Positions 1 to 9,025 of a DNA stretch of 64,000 nt are shown one piece after another. The notes below the pieces were generated by a model. The model was not told the origin of the DNA. It ran no database searches and saw nothing but the letters and a program-made list of their open reading frames with translations. Every line of letters starts with the position of its first letter. Position 1 is the first letter of the stretch. The stretch comes from Rhodohalobacter mucosus. Lineage in GTDB: Bacteria > Bacteroidota > Rhodothermia > Balneolales > Balneolaceae. The position numbers and the translations under genes were made by a program. The DNA is taken from assembly GCF_003150675.1 (NCBI RefSeq), contig NZ_QGGB01000010.1, positions 186,001-250,000 on the forward strand, in the 5' to 3' direction.

Positions 1-158
1 GAGAGTTTGTCTACCTGAATATCTGCGCCGGTTGCTTCACGAATATCCGGAAGAACCATATCGCTCAATCTGTCGTCGGTGAAATAGATATTTAACCCGA
101 CTAATATGACTATTAACAGCCCTACGACGACTGCAGCTATCTTAAAAAACGTCTTCAT
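1..158 (-). CDS. AsmA-like membrane-anchored protein, N-terminal fragment
   Basis: Only the first 52 or so codons lie in the window; the gene runs off the left edge. The start ATG at 156-158 has a good AGGAG ribosome site 5 bases upstream. The protein opens with a short basic stretch and one hydrophobic segment (about residues 6-24), followed by a segment ending in IREATGADIQVDKL. That layout, one N-terminal transmembrane helix followed by a 'discovered-in-membrane, large periplasmic domain' style lead, resembles AsmA/DUF748-type proteins involved in outer-membrane or lipid-transport homeostasis. It lies 114 bp downstream of gltX on the same strand and may be co-transcribed with it. Family assignment is a guess from the N-terminus alone. 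Confidence 0.5.
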   Translation of the reverse strand, partial: MKTFFKIAAVVVGLLIVILVGLNIYFTDDRLSDMVLPDIREATGADIQVDKL

Positions 159-272
159 GTTTCTCCTGATTCAGATAATGATATCTACAAGTATAACGCA
201 AATCCGGCTGTCACCGATCAGGGCTCATTTCCCTGTCGGTTTTAGCTCAGGCCTTGTAAATTATTAATTTAA

Positions 273-1763
273 TTAGGAAAGCCGCTCCAGTGCGGTGTCA
301 ATCCTGCGAATCACCACATCCTTGCCAATCAGCTCCATGGATTGAAACAGATCGGGTCCAAATCCCTGTCCCGTCACAGCAATTCTCAAGGGCATCATCA
401 GCTTGCCAAAACCCACATCATTGGCCTCAATTACCTCTTCAAGGGTCTTTTTAAGCGTTCCGGCGGCGAAGTCGGATTCAGGCAATTTCTCAATCTTGCC
501 GCGATACTGTTTTACAAGATCACTGCTGCCGTCTTTCCATTTATTGAGTGCCTTGGGGTCGTACTCCTCCGGATCCCTGAAGAAAAAGAGTCCCATTTCA
601 ATCAGTTCGTCCAGTCTGGATACTCTCTCCTTAAGCAAACCTACAGCCTGTTCCAGATAATCGTGATCGGTTAATTCCACCCCATGTGCTTCGGCCAGCG
701 GCTTGAGCCGGTTGGCCAACATCTTGTCGGACTGGCTTCGCAGATAGTGTTCATTATACCACAAGAGCTTTTTGTGATTGAATACCGCCCCACCCTTGCT
801 CACACGATCGAGAGAGAACAAACGGCAGAGTTCTTCCAGTGAATGAATTTCGCTGTCATCACCGGGGCTCCATCCCAGGTAGGCCAGAAAATTTACAAGA
901 GCTTCCGGTTCGTAATGAAGGTCAATATAATCACGCGTATTTACCGGAATTCCCTCCTCTTCAGCTTTTCGCTTGGAGAGTTTCCCTCCGCTGGGCGACA
1001 TGATAAGCGGCAGGTGAGCCATTTTGGGCGGCTCCCAACCAAACGCCTTATACAGCAGCATATGTTTTGGCGTACTGCTGAGCCACTCCTCGCCACGTAT
1101 AACATGAGTGATTTTCATCAGGTGGTCGTCAACCACATTGGCCAGATGATATGTGGGCATTCCGTCCGACTTCAGCAGAACCTGGTCATCCAGGCCTTTC
1201 GATTCGAAGGATACATGTCCGCGAATCATATCCTCAAAGCGGATGCTCTCACGACGTGGAACCTTCAGCCTTACCACATACTCTTCGCCGGCACTGAGTC
1301 TCTTCTGAACCTCATCCTGCGGCAAGGTAAGGCTGTTTTTCATGGACTGGCGGGTAATATAATCGTATTTGGGCGATGGATTGCCCGATTTCTGCAGACG
1401 CTCGCGCATCTGTTCAATTTCGTCCGTGGTGTCGAATGCATAGTACGCTTCATCCTGCTCAATCAGTTTTTCCGCATACGCATTGTAGATCGATTTTCGC
1501 TCACTTTGACGGTAAGGTCCTGAATCCCCCCCAACCGCCGGTCCTTCATCCACACTCATTCCGCACCACTCCAGCGACCGTATGATGTCTTGTTCCGCCC
1601 CCTCTACATATCGGCTTTGATCGGTATCTTCAATACGGAGGATAAATTTCCCGCCTTCATGCGAGCGGGCAAACAGATAGTTGTAAAGTGCAGTGCGAAG
1701 CCCTCCAATATGCAGAAAACCGGTGGGTGAGGGTGCAAAACGTACGCGAACAGAACCTTCCAT
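273..1763 (-). CDS. gltX: Glutamate--tRNA ligase
   Basis: Class I aminoacyl-tRNA synthetase of 496 aa, the normal length for GltX. It charges tRNA-Glu with glutamate in the cytoplasm. The ATP-binding HIGH signature is present as HIGG at residues 18-21 within PSPTGFLHIGG, and the KMSKS loop as KLSKR at 261-265. The tRNA-recognition region YRQSERKSIYNAYAEKL (about 84-100) and the C-terminal anticodon-binding helical region are intact. The start is an ATG giving the canonical MxxxVRVRFAPSPTG lead. Whether the enzyme is discriminating or also mischarges tRNA-Gln cannot be told from this window, although a tRNA-Gln(UUG) gene lies at 10.2 kb. Confidence 0.97.
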   Translation of the reverse strand: MEGSVRVRFAPSPTGFLHIGGLRTALYNYLFARSHEGGKFILRIEDTDQSRYVEGAEQDIIRSLEWCGMSVDEGPAVGGDSGPYRQSERKSIYNAYAEKLIEQDEAYYAFDTTDEIEQMRERLQKSGNPSPKYDYITRQSMKNSLTLPQDEVQKRLSAGEEYVVRLKVPRRESIRFEDMIRGHVSFESKGLDDQVLLKSDGMPTYHLANVVDDHLMKITHVIRGEEWLSSTPKHMLLYKAFGWEPPKMAHLPLIMSPSGGKLSKRKAEEEGIPVNTRDYIDLHYEPEALVNFLAYLGWSPGDDSEIHSLEELCRLFSLDRVSKGGAVFNHKKLLWYNEHYLRSQSDKMLANRLKPLAEAHGVELTDHDYLEQAVGLLKERVSRLDELIEMGLFFFRDPEEYDPKALNKWKDGSSDLVKQYRGKIEKLPESDFAAGTLKKTLEEVIEANDVGFGKLMMPLRIAVTGQGFGPDLFQSMELIGKDVVIRRIDTALERLS

Positions 1764-2258
1764 AGATTGCTTTAGATTTAGAATTCATTACGATTCTAAA
1801 ATACAGGGAAATTGAAAGGAAGGCTAATGAAATTAGATCGGCAACGCACAGCGGTTATGATTCTTACATAACTTGCAGAACCCGTCTATTGCCCGATTTC
1901 TGCTTTTTGATTTGGTCACGTCCTGATTTTGATTGAATTACTTTTCCGTTTGGTTCTTCATTAAATCTCTCCGGGTTTCCGGGATCTGCTGGTCACCGGA
2001 TAATCTGCAGGCGGAGGGGGTGGATATGCGAGGTACGATCGGTAGTGAGCGATCTATGAAGTATTATCAATCCACTAACAAAGAGTGTCGCCTTTTGTCA
2101 AATCAGCAGCTTTTTGCCTATTACGTGTAGCTTGCAGCATGCGGCCTGTTGTCAGCAGCCTGACAGGTGACGAGGGATTGTCCTGAAATCGGGGAAGGCA
2201 TTAAATCAGATTTTCTTTTACTATACGGTATACCCTGAATTGAAAAATTATCTGATCC
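1764..2258. other. Intergenic region with no recognised gene
   Basis: This 495-bp gap separates the divergent gltX and DUF1499 genes, so it should hold both promoters. I see no tRNA, no strong hairpin terminator and no convincing coding frame. A 65-codon open frame at 1933-2130 has no ribosome site and no recognisable protein features. Confidence 0.5.
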
Positions 2259-2981
2259 ATGAAATTCTCAAGAATTTTATTTTACCTCTCGCTCATTACA
2301 GCTGCTGCATTCCTTCTTTCCGGTTATGGTTATCAATGGGATTTATGGGGTTTGGGAACAGGGTTTACAGTTCTCCGTTACAGCGCATACTCGGCCATTG
2401 CGCTAACAGCTGTTAGCGCCGGTACATATTGGTTTGTGAGAAATTCAGGGTTCCTCGCTAAAGCATTTACCATTATTGCTTTTCTGCTGATGGGTTCGGC
2501 GACTGCCACAGCGCTCTACTGGCAGCAGGAGGCCCGATCTGTTCCGCCCATTCATGATATTTCCACCGATCTTGACAATCCGCCAGCATTCTCTGCAATA
2601 GTCCGGCTGCGAACCGATGCCCCAAACCCGCCTGAATATGCAGGTGAGGAAACCGCACAGGCCCAGCGTGAAGCCTATCCCGGTATTCAGCCGATTATTC
2701 TACCGGATAGCGTACAGCCGGTGATGGACCATGCGGTAGATTTGATCCTGGACCGCGACTGGGAAATCGTTGCGATCAATCGGGATGCACTGCGCATAGA
2801 AGCCACGGAAAAGCTTGCATGGTTTGGCTTTAAAGATGATGTGGTTCTCCGGTTTACCGAGACCGATGAGGGCACACGTGTAGACATGCGTTCCAAATCC
2901 AGAATAGGCCGAAGCGATGTGGGAGTGAATGCAAAAAGAATTGACCGTTTTTTAACGGACCTGGAAAACAGGGTTGAATAG
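2259..2981 (+). CDS. DUF1499 family membrane protein
   Basis: Protein of 240 aa with three hydrophobic segments in the first 115 residues (about 5-22, 38-58 and 66-90) followed by a soluble domain. The soluble part, with IVRLRTDAPNPPEY (about 114-127), AYPGIQPI, and a closing VDMRSKSRIGRSDVGVNAKR, is characteristic of the DUF1499 family. In that family the soluble domain follows a short membrane region and the function is not established. It is followed 60 bp downstream by a VOC-family gene on the same strand and may share its transcript. The start ATG is supported by the good signal-like N-terminus. Confidence 0.85.
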   Translation: MKFSRILFYLSLITAAAFLLSGYGYQWDLWGLGTGFTVLRYSAYSAIALTAVSAGTYWFVRNSGFLAKAFTIIAFLLMGSATATALYWQQEARSVPPIHDISTDLDNPPAFSAIVRLRTDAPNPPEYAGEETAQAQREAYPGIQPIILPDSVQPVMDHAVDLILDRDWEIVAINRDALRIEATEKLAWFGFKDDVVLRFTETDEGTRVDMRSKSRIGRSDVGVNAKRIDRFLTDLENRVE

Positions 2982-3041
2982 ATTTCACTATTTTTCAGGA
3001 ATTAAAAGATTTCAATACACTAAACTTACACCATAGAATAC

Positions 3042-3461
3042 ATGTCTATACCACGCTTTCATCTCGCATTTCCCGTAAAGGAACTGGAAAAAACGCTTAT
3101 TTTTTATCGCGATCTCCTTGGCTGCAAAACCGGCCGAAGCTCCGAAAAGTGGATCGACTTTGATTTCTGGGGTCACCAGGTTGTGGCGCATGTAAGCCCT
3201 CAGGATGCAGGGAAGTCAGCTTCAAATGAGGTGGACGGCCACTCTGTTCCCGCAAAACATTTTGGCGTGATTCTGGAGTGGGATGAGTTTCATGAGCTGG
3301 CCGACAGGCTACAAGACAATGATGTGACCTTTGTTATAGAACCCTACATACGCTTTAAGGGTGAACCGGGAGAACAGGCTACCATGTTTCTGCTCGACCC
3401 AAGCGGCAATGCACTTGAATTCAAGTCATTCAGGGATGAAAGCCAGATCTTCGCGGTTTGA
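3042..3461 (+). CDS. VOC-family (glyoxalase/dioxygenase fold) protein
   Basis: 139-aa single-chain protein with the vicinal oxygen chelate layout. The first beta-alpha-beta-beta-beta module starts [23 protein letters not shown] (residues 5-27), and the second ends in [16 protein letters not shown] (about 117-132). In the family, the His of the first strand (H7) and the Glu of the final strand (E129, in ALEFK) are metal ligands. Members include glyoxalases, extradiol dioxygenases and fosfomycin-type resistance enzymes, and the substrate here cannot be predicted. It sits 60 bp after the DUF1499 gene and converges on the 128-aa gene to its right. Confidence 0.85.
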   Translation: MSIPRFHLAFPVKELEKTLIFYRDLLGCKTGRSSEKWIDFDFWGHQVVAHVSPQDAGKSASNEVDGHSVPAKHFGVILEWDEFHELADRLQDNDVTFVIEPYIRFKGEPGEQATMFLLDPSGNALEFKSFRDESQIFAV

Positions 3462-3485
3462 TTCTGCACGGCCAGGTGCATTTAA

Positions 3486-3872
3486 CTAGTCTGAATCGAG
3501 TTCATCCAGTTTATATTCTGACAGTCGAACCCTGGCTCTGCTCACTACATTTTCAGCAAGATCTCTGTCTTTGCGCCTGATTTTAAGCAGCACTCTGCCC
3601 TGATTTGCGCCCGGAACTTCCTCAAAAATCCTCATTGATTTGCCCAAAATCTCTATGGTTGTCCGAAACCATTTTCTATGTATCTGCAGTGAATCAACTT
3701 CGCTGAACGGAACTTCCACTGCTTTCACACCCGATTTAAGGATACCCACAAAACTGTCTTTTTGATCAAATTCCAGAACAAGCTTATCATTTTTGAAGTG
3801 CAGCAATCCCTTTACTTCCACAAAACCGTGGTTTACATCGGGTATTTCAAATGGAACTGAACGACTGGTCAT
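3486..3872 (-). CDS. Conserved hypothetical protein, small beta-rich domain
   Basis: 128-aa protein with no signal peptide or membrane segment. The sequence alternates short hydrophobic and charged segments, as in a PH-like or other small beta-barrel: strands GLLHFKNDKLVLEFD, VKAVEVPFSEVDSLQIHRK and WFRTTIEILGKS, then a C-terminal helix AENVVSRARVRLSEYKL. I do not recognise a named family. A lipid- or peptide-binding PH-like fold is possible, since the phrase 'EVPFSEVDSLQI..KWFRTTIEI' resembles bacterial PH-domain proteins. The ATG start lies 226 bp from the divergent lamin-tail gene, with two hairpins between them. Confidence 0.65.
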   Translation of the reverse strand: MTSRSVPFEIPDVNHGFVEVKGLLHFKNDKLVLEFDQKDSFVGILKSGVKAVEVPFSEVDSLQIHRKWFRTTIEILGKSMRIFEEVPGANQGRVLLKIRRKDRDLAENVVSRARVRLSEYKLDELDSD

Positions 3873-3992
3873 AATTTTCAGTGTTGTTTTCTATGCATTT
3901 ACCGGAAATTCCAAAAAAATTCAAAAAATTCTGTAAGGGAATCCGATTTTTTGGTTCATACATGTGAGAACACGATACACAAATGAGCAAAT

Positions 3993-4060
3993 TTGGGAAA
4001 TGAATGAGCACATTTCCCAATGTCCTAATGGGGAATGCGACTGATCTCGCATTCCCCATT
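3993..4060. repeat. Two adjacent perfect hairpins between divergent genes
   Basis: The first hairpin has 10-bp arms TTGGGAAATG (3993-4002) and CATTTCCCAA (4011-4020) around an 8-base loop. The second has 14-bp arms AATGGGGAATGCGA (4027-4040) and TCGCATTCCCCATT (4047-4060) around a 6-base loop. Both stems share a GGGAA(A)TG core. They lie upstream of both flanking genes, so ordinary rho-independent termination is not the obvious role. A protein-binding site or structured leader is more likely. Confidence 0.75.
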
Positions 4061-4098
4061 TCTTTAGGTTAATATAATGTAAGAATCGGGAGACTCAC

Positions 4099-5898
4099 AT
4101 GTTTTCTGTGTGCACCAGTTTTACGAGCTGCTTATCACTGCTCTTGTATCTTGCCTTCTTCTGGCCCCATGCAGCTTTTTCAAACAGCTCTTCAGACCCA
4201 TCAATTGTTGAATCAGAGTCACGCAATGTTAAGGAATCCCCGCCGATAAGAGTGGTCATTAACGAACTGCTCTATCGCAGGGAGGCTGCCGGTAAACCTG
4301 AATTTGTTGAGCTGTTCAATATGGGAGACGAACCGATCCGCCTCGAAGGATGGCTCCTGGAGGATTCCGAAACATCAAGCAGGCTGCCCGGCGAAGCTGT
4401 GATTCAGCCCGGCGGTTACCTGGTGTTCACGGACCAAAAATCTTTTGCAAATAAGTCTGAGCTTACGTTCTACCTTGGCTCCTGGCCGGGATTCAGCAAC
4501 GCCGGCGACGCAGTAGTGCTGAGAAATCCGACAGGGGTGACTGCCGACAGTGTCAGGTATTCACCGGAGTGGACCGAACCGCGTGCCGGGCCCGGAGTAT
4601 CTCTTGAAAGAAAAGATCCGTCTGCGCTATCGCACGACCCTTCCAACTGGGCAGTAAGCCTGCACCCCAATGGTTCCACGCCGGGCGAAATCAACACAGT
4701 TTTTGAGGTTGACCGAAGGGGTCCCACGGCTGTTTTTGCAAGGGTGCAGAATAACCGTATTGAAACAATATTCAGCGAATTTATCCTGATCACTCCGAAT
4801 ACTCGTTTCAGCGTGAACGGCCGGCCTGTTGTACTACATGAGTACCAACAGGCCGGCGCAGACCGTGTGGTTCTGTCTCATAATCCGGGGTCTGCCGATA
4901 CGGAACTGATTGTCCGGGCGGAAAATATCACAGATTTTCAGGGTAATCAGACGGTCTCAACAGAATTGCCGGTTGCACGAAAACCTGCTCCGGGCGACCT
5001 GGTGTTCGCTGAAATCATGTATCATGAACTGCCTGAGGATACGCTTACAGGCGCTGCACAGTCAGAGTACCTGGAAATCGCCAACAGCAGTAGCTTTTCC
5101 GTTTCCCTGGAAGGAATTTACATAAGAGAAAGCACCGACAGTGACGGCAATTACCGTTACATTCTACTCACCGATACCCGGCACAAATATCTCAGTCCGG
5201 GTGAACAAGCTGTTATCTACCCGGAAACCGGCAACATACCCTATCATCTGAGCAGAACAGGCCTCTATTTCGGGGCTTCTGAAACCCTTAACCGCCGATC
5301 GCTGAGGGCCGAACGCATGACACTGAGCCTGGTAAATACAGGCAAAGAGCTCTACCTTGCTGAGAGCAGCGGTTCGATACTCGATTTCATTCATTACGAC
5401 CCGGCCTGGCATAACCCGAACATAGTTGACACACGCGGGATTTCACTGGAAAGAATATCGCTGCATAATGACAGCAACCACGGCGATAACTGGACGTCCA
5501 GTTCTGCAGAACTCGGGGGTACCCCCGCAGAGGTAAACAGCGTAAACCAATCCAGGAAAATTGCGGATGCAGGTAGCGGTCGGATTACTTTGCAGCCCAA
5601 CCCTTTTTCACCTGACGCTGATGGTATCGACGACATTCTGAGCATCCGCTATGAACTTGATCAGCCGGATTACCTCCTGAAAGTCAGAATTTATGATCGC
5701 TATGGACGACTGATTCATAAGTTGGCAGACAGCTTCAGGGCCGGCTACTCAGGGGAGCTTCAGTGGGACGGATATACAGCAGCAGGCAACCAAAACCGTA
5801 TCGGCATCTACATCGTCTGGGTTGAAGCTTACCATTCCGCCAACGGTTCGAGGGAGGTATTAAAAGAGGCAGTGGTGCTGGCAAGAAGGCTCGACTGA
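4099..5898 (+). CDS. Secreted lamin-tail-domain protein with FlgD-like C-terminal domain
   Basis: 599-aa exported protein. Residues 1-29 form a signal peptide (hydrophobic core at about 9-25). Two lamin tail (LTD) domains are visible. The first, at about 50-165, contains VVINELLYRREAAGKPEFVELFN and ends ...GVSLERKDP. The second, at about 300-470, contains LVFAEIMYHELPED, SEYLEIANSSS and ISLERISLHND. The last 100 residues begin LQPNPFSPDADGIDDILSIRY and continue with KVRIYDRYGRLIHKL and W-D-G. This is a FlgD/gliding-motility-type Ig-like domain, common at the C-terminus of secreted proteins in this phylum. LTD proteins are often cell-surface or nuclease-associated; no enzyme domain is seen here. 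The start has GGGAG upstream. Confidence 0.85.
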   Translation: MFSVCTSFTSCLSLLLYLAFFWPHAAFSNSSSDPSIVESESRNVKESPPIRVVINELLYRREAAGKPEFVELFNMGDEPIRLEGWLLEDSETSSRLPGEAVIQPGGYLVFTDQKSFANKSELTFYLGSWPGFSNAGDAVVLRNPTGVTADSVRYSPEWTEPRAGPGVSLERKDPSALSHDPSNWAVSLHPNGSTPGEINTVFEVDRRGPTAVFARVQNNRIETIFSEFILITPNTRFSVNGRPVVLHEYQQAGADRVVLSHNPGSADTELIVRAENITDFQGNQTVSTELPVARKPAPGDLVFAEIMYHELPEDTLTGAAQSEYLEIANSSSFSVSLEGIYIRESTDSDGNYRYILLTDTRHKYLSPGEQAVIYPETGNIPYHLSRTGLYFGASETLNRRSLRAERMTLSLVNTGKELYLAESSGSILDFIHYDPAWHNPNIVDTRGISLERISLHNDSNHGDNWTSSSAELGGTPAEVNSVNQSRKIADAGSGRITLQPNPFSPDADGIDDILSIRYELDQPDYLLKVRIYDRYGRLIHKLADSFRAGYSGELQWDGYTAAGNQNRIGIYIVWVEAYHSANGSREVLKEAVVLARRLD

Positions 5899-5907
5899 CA
5901 AATAAAA

Positions 5908-7251
5908 TTACATTCCAAGCCTGTCAGCCAGTATATCGATGTAGGCTTCATGCTCTTCCTTCATAAAAACGCTTCGAAGCAGGACAACATCATGAGCGTC
6001 GGCATCATAATCGTGAAAAATCGTGCAAAAGTGAGCCGCCGGAACCCTGAACAGGCTAAGGTGATATCCGCTTTCAGGGTTTTCCATTCCTTCCCGGAAA
6101 ATCCTTTGGCTGCTTTCACTTACGGCAGAAGCTGTTTTTTGCCCCGGTATCTTAAAATAACCTGCGATATCCAGATCGGGTTCGGTATAAAGGTCAAACT
6201 CCTTACTCTCTTTCACTCTCTCTGTGAAACTGACCGAGGCATTTCTTGCTTTGCGAAGTACAGAGCCCAGTCCGTCCGGAGTGAGCGGAAGCAGCTCTAA
6301 AGTTGCCCAAAATGCAGCCGCCGAAGCTCCGGCACGTGAGCATTCCAGGCTTATTTCACCCAGGTGAAGCTGATCGGATGTGAAGTAGGTGTAGGGTGAA
6401 TCATGTTTGAAAAATCTTCCAACCGAGGCGTCTTTATACAGCACACTCCCGCAGCCATAGGGCTGAAGACCGTGTTTATGAGGATCAATTACGATACTAT
6501 CGGCTTCCGACAGAAGGTTCCAGTCCGCGTGTTTAGGCAGATCGGGGGCAATAAGCCTGAAAAATCCGCCGTAGGCAGCATCTGCATGAATTCTGAACCC
6601 ATGCTTTTTGGAAAGTGCCAGCATTTCACCAAGCGGTTCAACATATCCAAGTCCTGTGGTACCCATGGTTACAACAAGGGTTCCGATCTCCCGCCCATGC
6701 ATATCAATGAAATCAAGATCCGGAACCCCCCGGGCTGATACCGGAATTTCGAGAAAAGGCATATTCAGAACATGGCTCATCCTGGAATGCGTATAGTGTG
6801 CATTGGCCGTTGCAGCAACCTTCTTTCCCGGATGGATTTCCCTTGAAACGAAAAGAGCTTCCAGGTTGGCAATGGTGCCTGCAGAAGTGAGGTGACCCAG
6901 CCAGTTCTCCTCATAACCTACCATCCCGGCCAAATGAGCAACCGCCTCTTTTTCCATTTGTGATGTTGGCGGGCCGCCATCCAGGGCATGATTGTTGGGG
7001 TTGATGGTTGCGGTCAGGGCGTAAGCGAGCCATGCGACAGGATGCGGAGGTTTGAGCATCTGCCCCGCATACTGTGGATGGTGAAAAGGGTAGTTTCCTT
7101 CCAGCCGGGTTTCAAGATCACTCAGTATATTCCGTATTTCATCCGGATCGGCTTGTGCAATCCCGGCATGTTCCCCAAAGCGATTGCGCCACGCATCCAG
7201 CTTTTGCAGTGCTTCGCTCAGCAGCGGCAAATAGGGTTCAAAGTGATTCAA
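5908..7251 (-). CDS. Pyridoxal-phosphate-dependent decarboxylase (group II)
   Basis: 447-aa fold-type I PLP enzyme of the glutamate/tyrosine/aromatic-L-amino-acid decarboxylase group. The PLP Schiff-base lysine is K259 in DPHKHG, the ring-pairing Asp is D224 in HADAAYGG, and the substrate-loop segment LTSAGTIANLEAL (121-133) matches the family. Which amino acid is decarboxylated cannot be decided from sequence. The frame starts with TTG at 7249-7251; no in-frame ATG precedes it. It is the last of three same-strand genes (PRTase, DUF3078, decarboxylase) with only 11 bp between it and DUF3078, so an operon is likely. Confidence 0.85.
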   Translation of the reverse strand: MNHFEPYLPLLSEALQKLDAWRNRFGEHAGIAQADPDEIRNILSDLETRLEGNYPFHHPQYAGQMLKPPHPVAWLAYALTATINPNNHALDGGPPTSQMEKEAVAHLAGMVGYEENWLGHLTSAGTIANLEALFVSREIHPGKKVAATANAHYTHSRMSHVLNMPFLEIPVSARGVPDLDFIDMHGREIGTLVVTMGTTGLGYVEPLGEMLALSKKHGFRIHADAAYGGFFRLIAPDLPKHADWNLLSEADSIVIDPHKHGLQPYGCGSVLYKDASVGRFFKHDSPYTYFTSDQLHLGEISLECSRAGASAAAFWATLELLPLTPDGLGSVLRKARNASVSFTERVKESKEFDLYTEPDLDIAGYFKIPGQKTASAVSESSQRIFREGMENPESGYHLSLFRVPAAHFCTIFHDYDADAHDVVLLRSVFMKEEHEAYIDILADRLGM

Positions 7252-7262
7252 CGGGTTGTCTT

Positions 7263-8144
7263 CTAAATTAGAATGAATGACACGCCGAGCGAAAGTACCT
7301 GCGCAACCTGTATCTCATCTGAAAAGTCATCGTCGTATACAAGATCAAGCCGCAGCGATGCATTCATAAAGCTGTTAATCTTTCCTGTAAGCTCATTCAG
7401 GAAGAAAACATCCGTACTGCTTACTGCTTTATTAACATTGGTAAAGGTTTCGACAGACGAGCTCCAGCTAAGATTGTCAGCAAGGGTCATACTGTACGCC
7501 GCTGCCAGACTAATACCGGCTTCATTTCTGAACGTATCTCCCTCTGCCAGCCCATACTGGGTGGAGAGTGATTCATCATTAACAATTGTTTGAAGAAGTC
7601 CAAAGCCGGCTTCAGCCGAAAAGTTTGGAGTGGGCACATATGCTACCCCGGCATTTTGCACAAAATAGCCCGGTGCCATAAAATCCGATATCAGAACATC
7701 CTCATCATTGGGACCGGCTTCATAATCATAACCCTTTGCAAACTGAGTTCTGAAGTTGATGTTCGCAAACAATTTGAACTCCTCATGGTCTTCTGACAGG
7801 TCATAGAGAAACCGGTTACTTACTGCAAGGCGGTCATCCGTTTTCCTCACTCCCTGCCCGTCCGTCCGGGTCTGACCGAATCGTGTCTCAAACTGAAATA
7901 CGTAGGAAAACCGGTCTTTCTTATAGAGCGCCTGAAAGTTTGAATTCCCGGTGGCGGCAATGGTATTCACTCCACCCTGCGACCAGTTTGAGTAAGCAGC
8001 CTGTGAACCGTTGATCCCAAACGTCCAGCTGTAGTCCCAGCCGTCCAGGGAGTCGGGTACAGCGGGTGCATCCTGAGCCATGGCAGAATGGCTGATGAAG
8101 AGTATGAGTACGGTAAAAAGTATAGATACGTATCGTTTTTTCAT
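7263..8144 (-). CDS. DUF3078 family outer-membrane beta-barrel-like protein
   Basis: 293-aa exported protein. The signal peptide (about 1-23) ends in AMAQ-DAP. The mature part starts with WDYSWTFGINGSQAAYSNWSQGGVNTIAATG, the hallmark of DUF3078, which is widespread in Bacteroidota. It continues as alternating amphipathic strands (FSYVFQFETRFG, FKLFANINFRTQF, LRLDLVYDDDF) and ends in a hydrophobic strand with a terminal aromatic/aliphatic pattern, LGVSFILI. This fits an outer-membrane barrel. The function is not established. It lies between the PRTase (18 bp) and decarboxylase (11 bp) genes on the same strand. Confidence 0.85.
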   Translation of the reverse strand: MKKRYVSILFTVLILFISHSAMAQDAPAVPDSLDGWDYSWTFGINGSQAAYSNWSQGGVNTIAATGNSNFQALYKKDRFSYVFQFETRFGQTRTDGQGVRKTDDRLAVSNRFLYDLSEDHEEFKLFANINFRTQFAKGYDYEAGPNDEDVLISDFMAPGYFVQNAGVAYVPTPNFSAEAGFGLLQTIVNDESLSTQYGLAEGDTFRNEAGISLAAAYSMTLADNLSWSSSVETFTNVNKAVSSTDVFFLNELTGKINSFMNASLRLDLVYDDDFSDEIQVAQVLSLGVSFILI

Positions 8145-8162
8145 TGTTTATTATACTAGAAT

Positions 8163-8645
8163 TCAGAGTTGTTCAAGAATAACTTTCTCAGGTTTTGAGT
8201 TATCAAGCAAGAGGTTAACCTGCTCATTCAGCTTTGTTGGCACGTGAACTCCCACTATTTCAGCAAAAACAGGATACTTTCTGTGCCCCCTGTCAACAAG
8301 CACCGAAACACATATTTTGCGAAAATCATGGATGGCATGGATGCGGTCCATCGCTCGCTGAATCGTCTCTCCGCTAAAGATGACGTCATCAACGATAACA
8401 AGAAAACTATCCGGCAGAATCGGCTGTGAAAGTGAAAAACCGTTTTCTTCATCAACGTCCAGCCTGTCGGTCGGAACAGCGCTGCCCGTAACCTTTTCAA
8501 TTACATTTTTGATTGATGATGCGACAGAACTTCCGCGCTCGTTTAATGCCACAATATAAACGGGATACCCTTGTGCCATTTCTATGATTTGAAATGCCAT
8601 GCGTTTAAGGGTACGCTCAATTCTGGCTTCGTCGAGAAGTATCAT
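8163..8645 (-). CDS. PyrR-like phosphoribosyltransferase-family protein
   Basis: 160-aa type I phosphoribosyltransferase fold. The PRPP-binding signature VIVDDVIFSGET is at 83-94 (acid pair D86-D87). The later segment VSVLVDRGHRKYPVFAEIVG followed by VPT is strongly PyrR-like. In PyrR the corresponding region belongs to a bifunctional pyrimidine attenuator/uracil PRTase. No attenuator is visible nearby and the pyrimidine gene pyrF lies 8 kb away, so regulation of pyr genes is not supported by context. It is the first gene of the three-gene minus-strand operon. Confidence 0.8.
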   Translation of the reverse strand: MILLDEARIERTLKRMAFQIIEMAQGYPVYIVALNERGSSVASSIKNVIEKVTGSAVPTDRLDVDEENGFSLSQPILPDSFLVIVDDVIFSGETIQRAMDRIHAIHDFRKICVSVLVDRGHRKYPVFAEIVGVHVPTKLNEQVNLLLDNSKPEKVILEQL

Positions 8646-9025
8646 TTAATATGTATTAGATTTAACCTTCTGCAATCAAAAATTTATTCTTTTTGTGTTG
8701 TTTATAAAACAGAGAATAAAAAAAATCGTTCTGTATATAAGGTAATGATTAATCAGGATTTTGAAATGAAAAACAGTATCCATTTATTCTGGTTCTACTG
8801 GAGTGTCATTATCGATATGTCAGCCGGAACAGCGGCGGCAGGCAGAATTGAGGACTCAAAACGAGCTCATTTTTTGCAAAAGAACACGGCCGGAGCTTTC
8901 ATTATTGTCAGAGCAGAATCAAAAAAGTGAGATCACGGGCAAGATCAGAAGAAATTTGAGGCCCTTGCTACACGGCCTGTTTAAATCCACTGAAAACCTC
9001 CATATGGGGCAGCCTGAAAAATACA
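8646..9025. other. Intergenic region, divergent promoters expected
   Basis: This is 380 bp of AT-rich DNA (8690-8770 especially) between the PRTase operon and the DUF2851 gene. Short open frames occur but have no ribosome site and no protein-like character. No RNA gene or strong terminator was seen. Confidence 0.5.

Noticed and set aside
1933-2130. 65-codon frame between gltX and DUF1499
   Set aside because: No ribosome site, no recognisable features, and stops soon in a region expected to hold promoters.
8766-8930. Short frame beginning MKNSIHLFWFYW upstream of DUF2851
   Set aside because: No ribosome site, composition shifts midway, and it has no family-like features.
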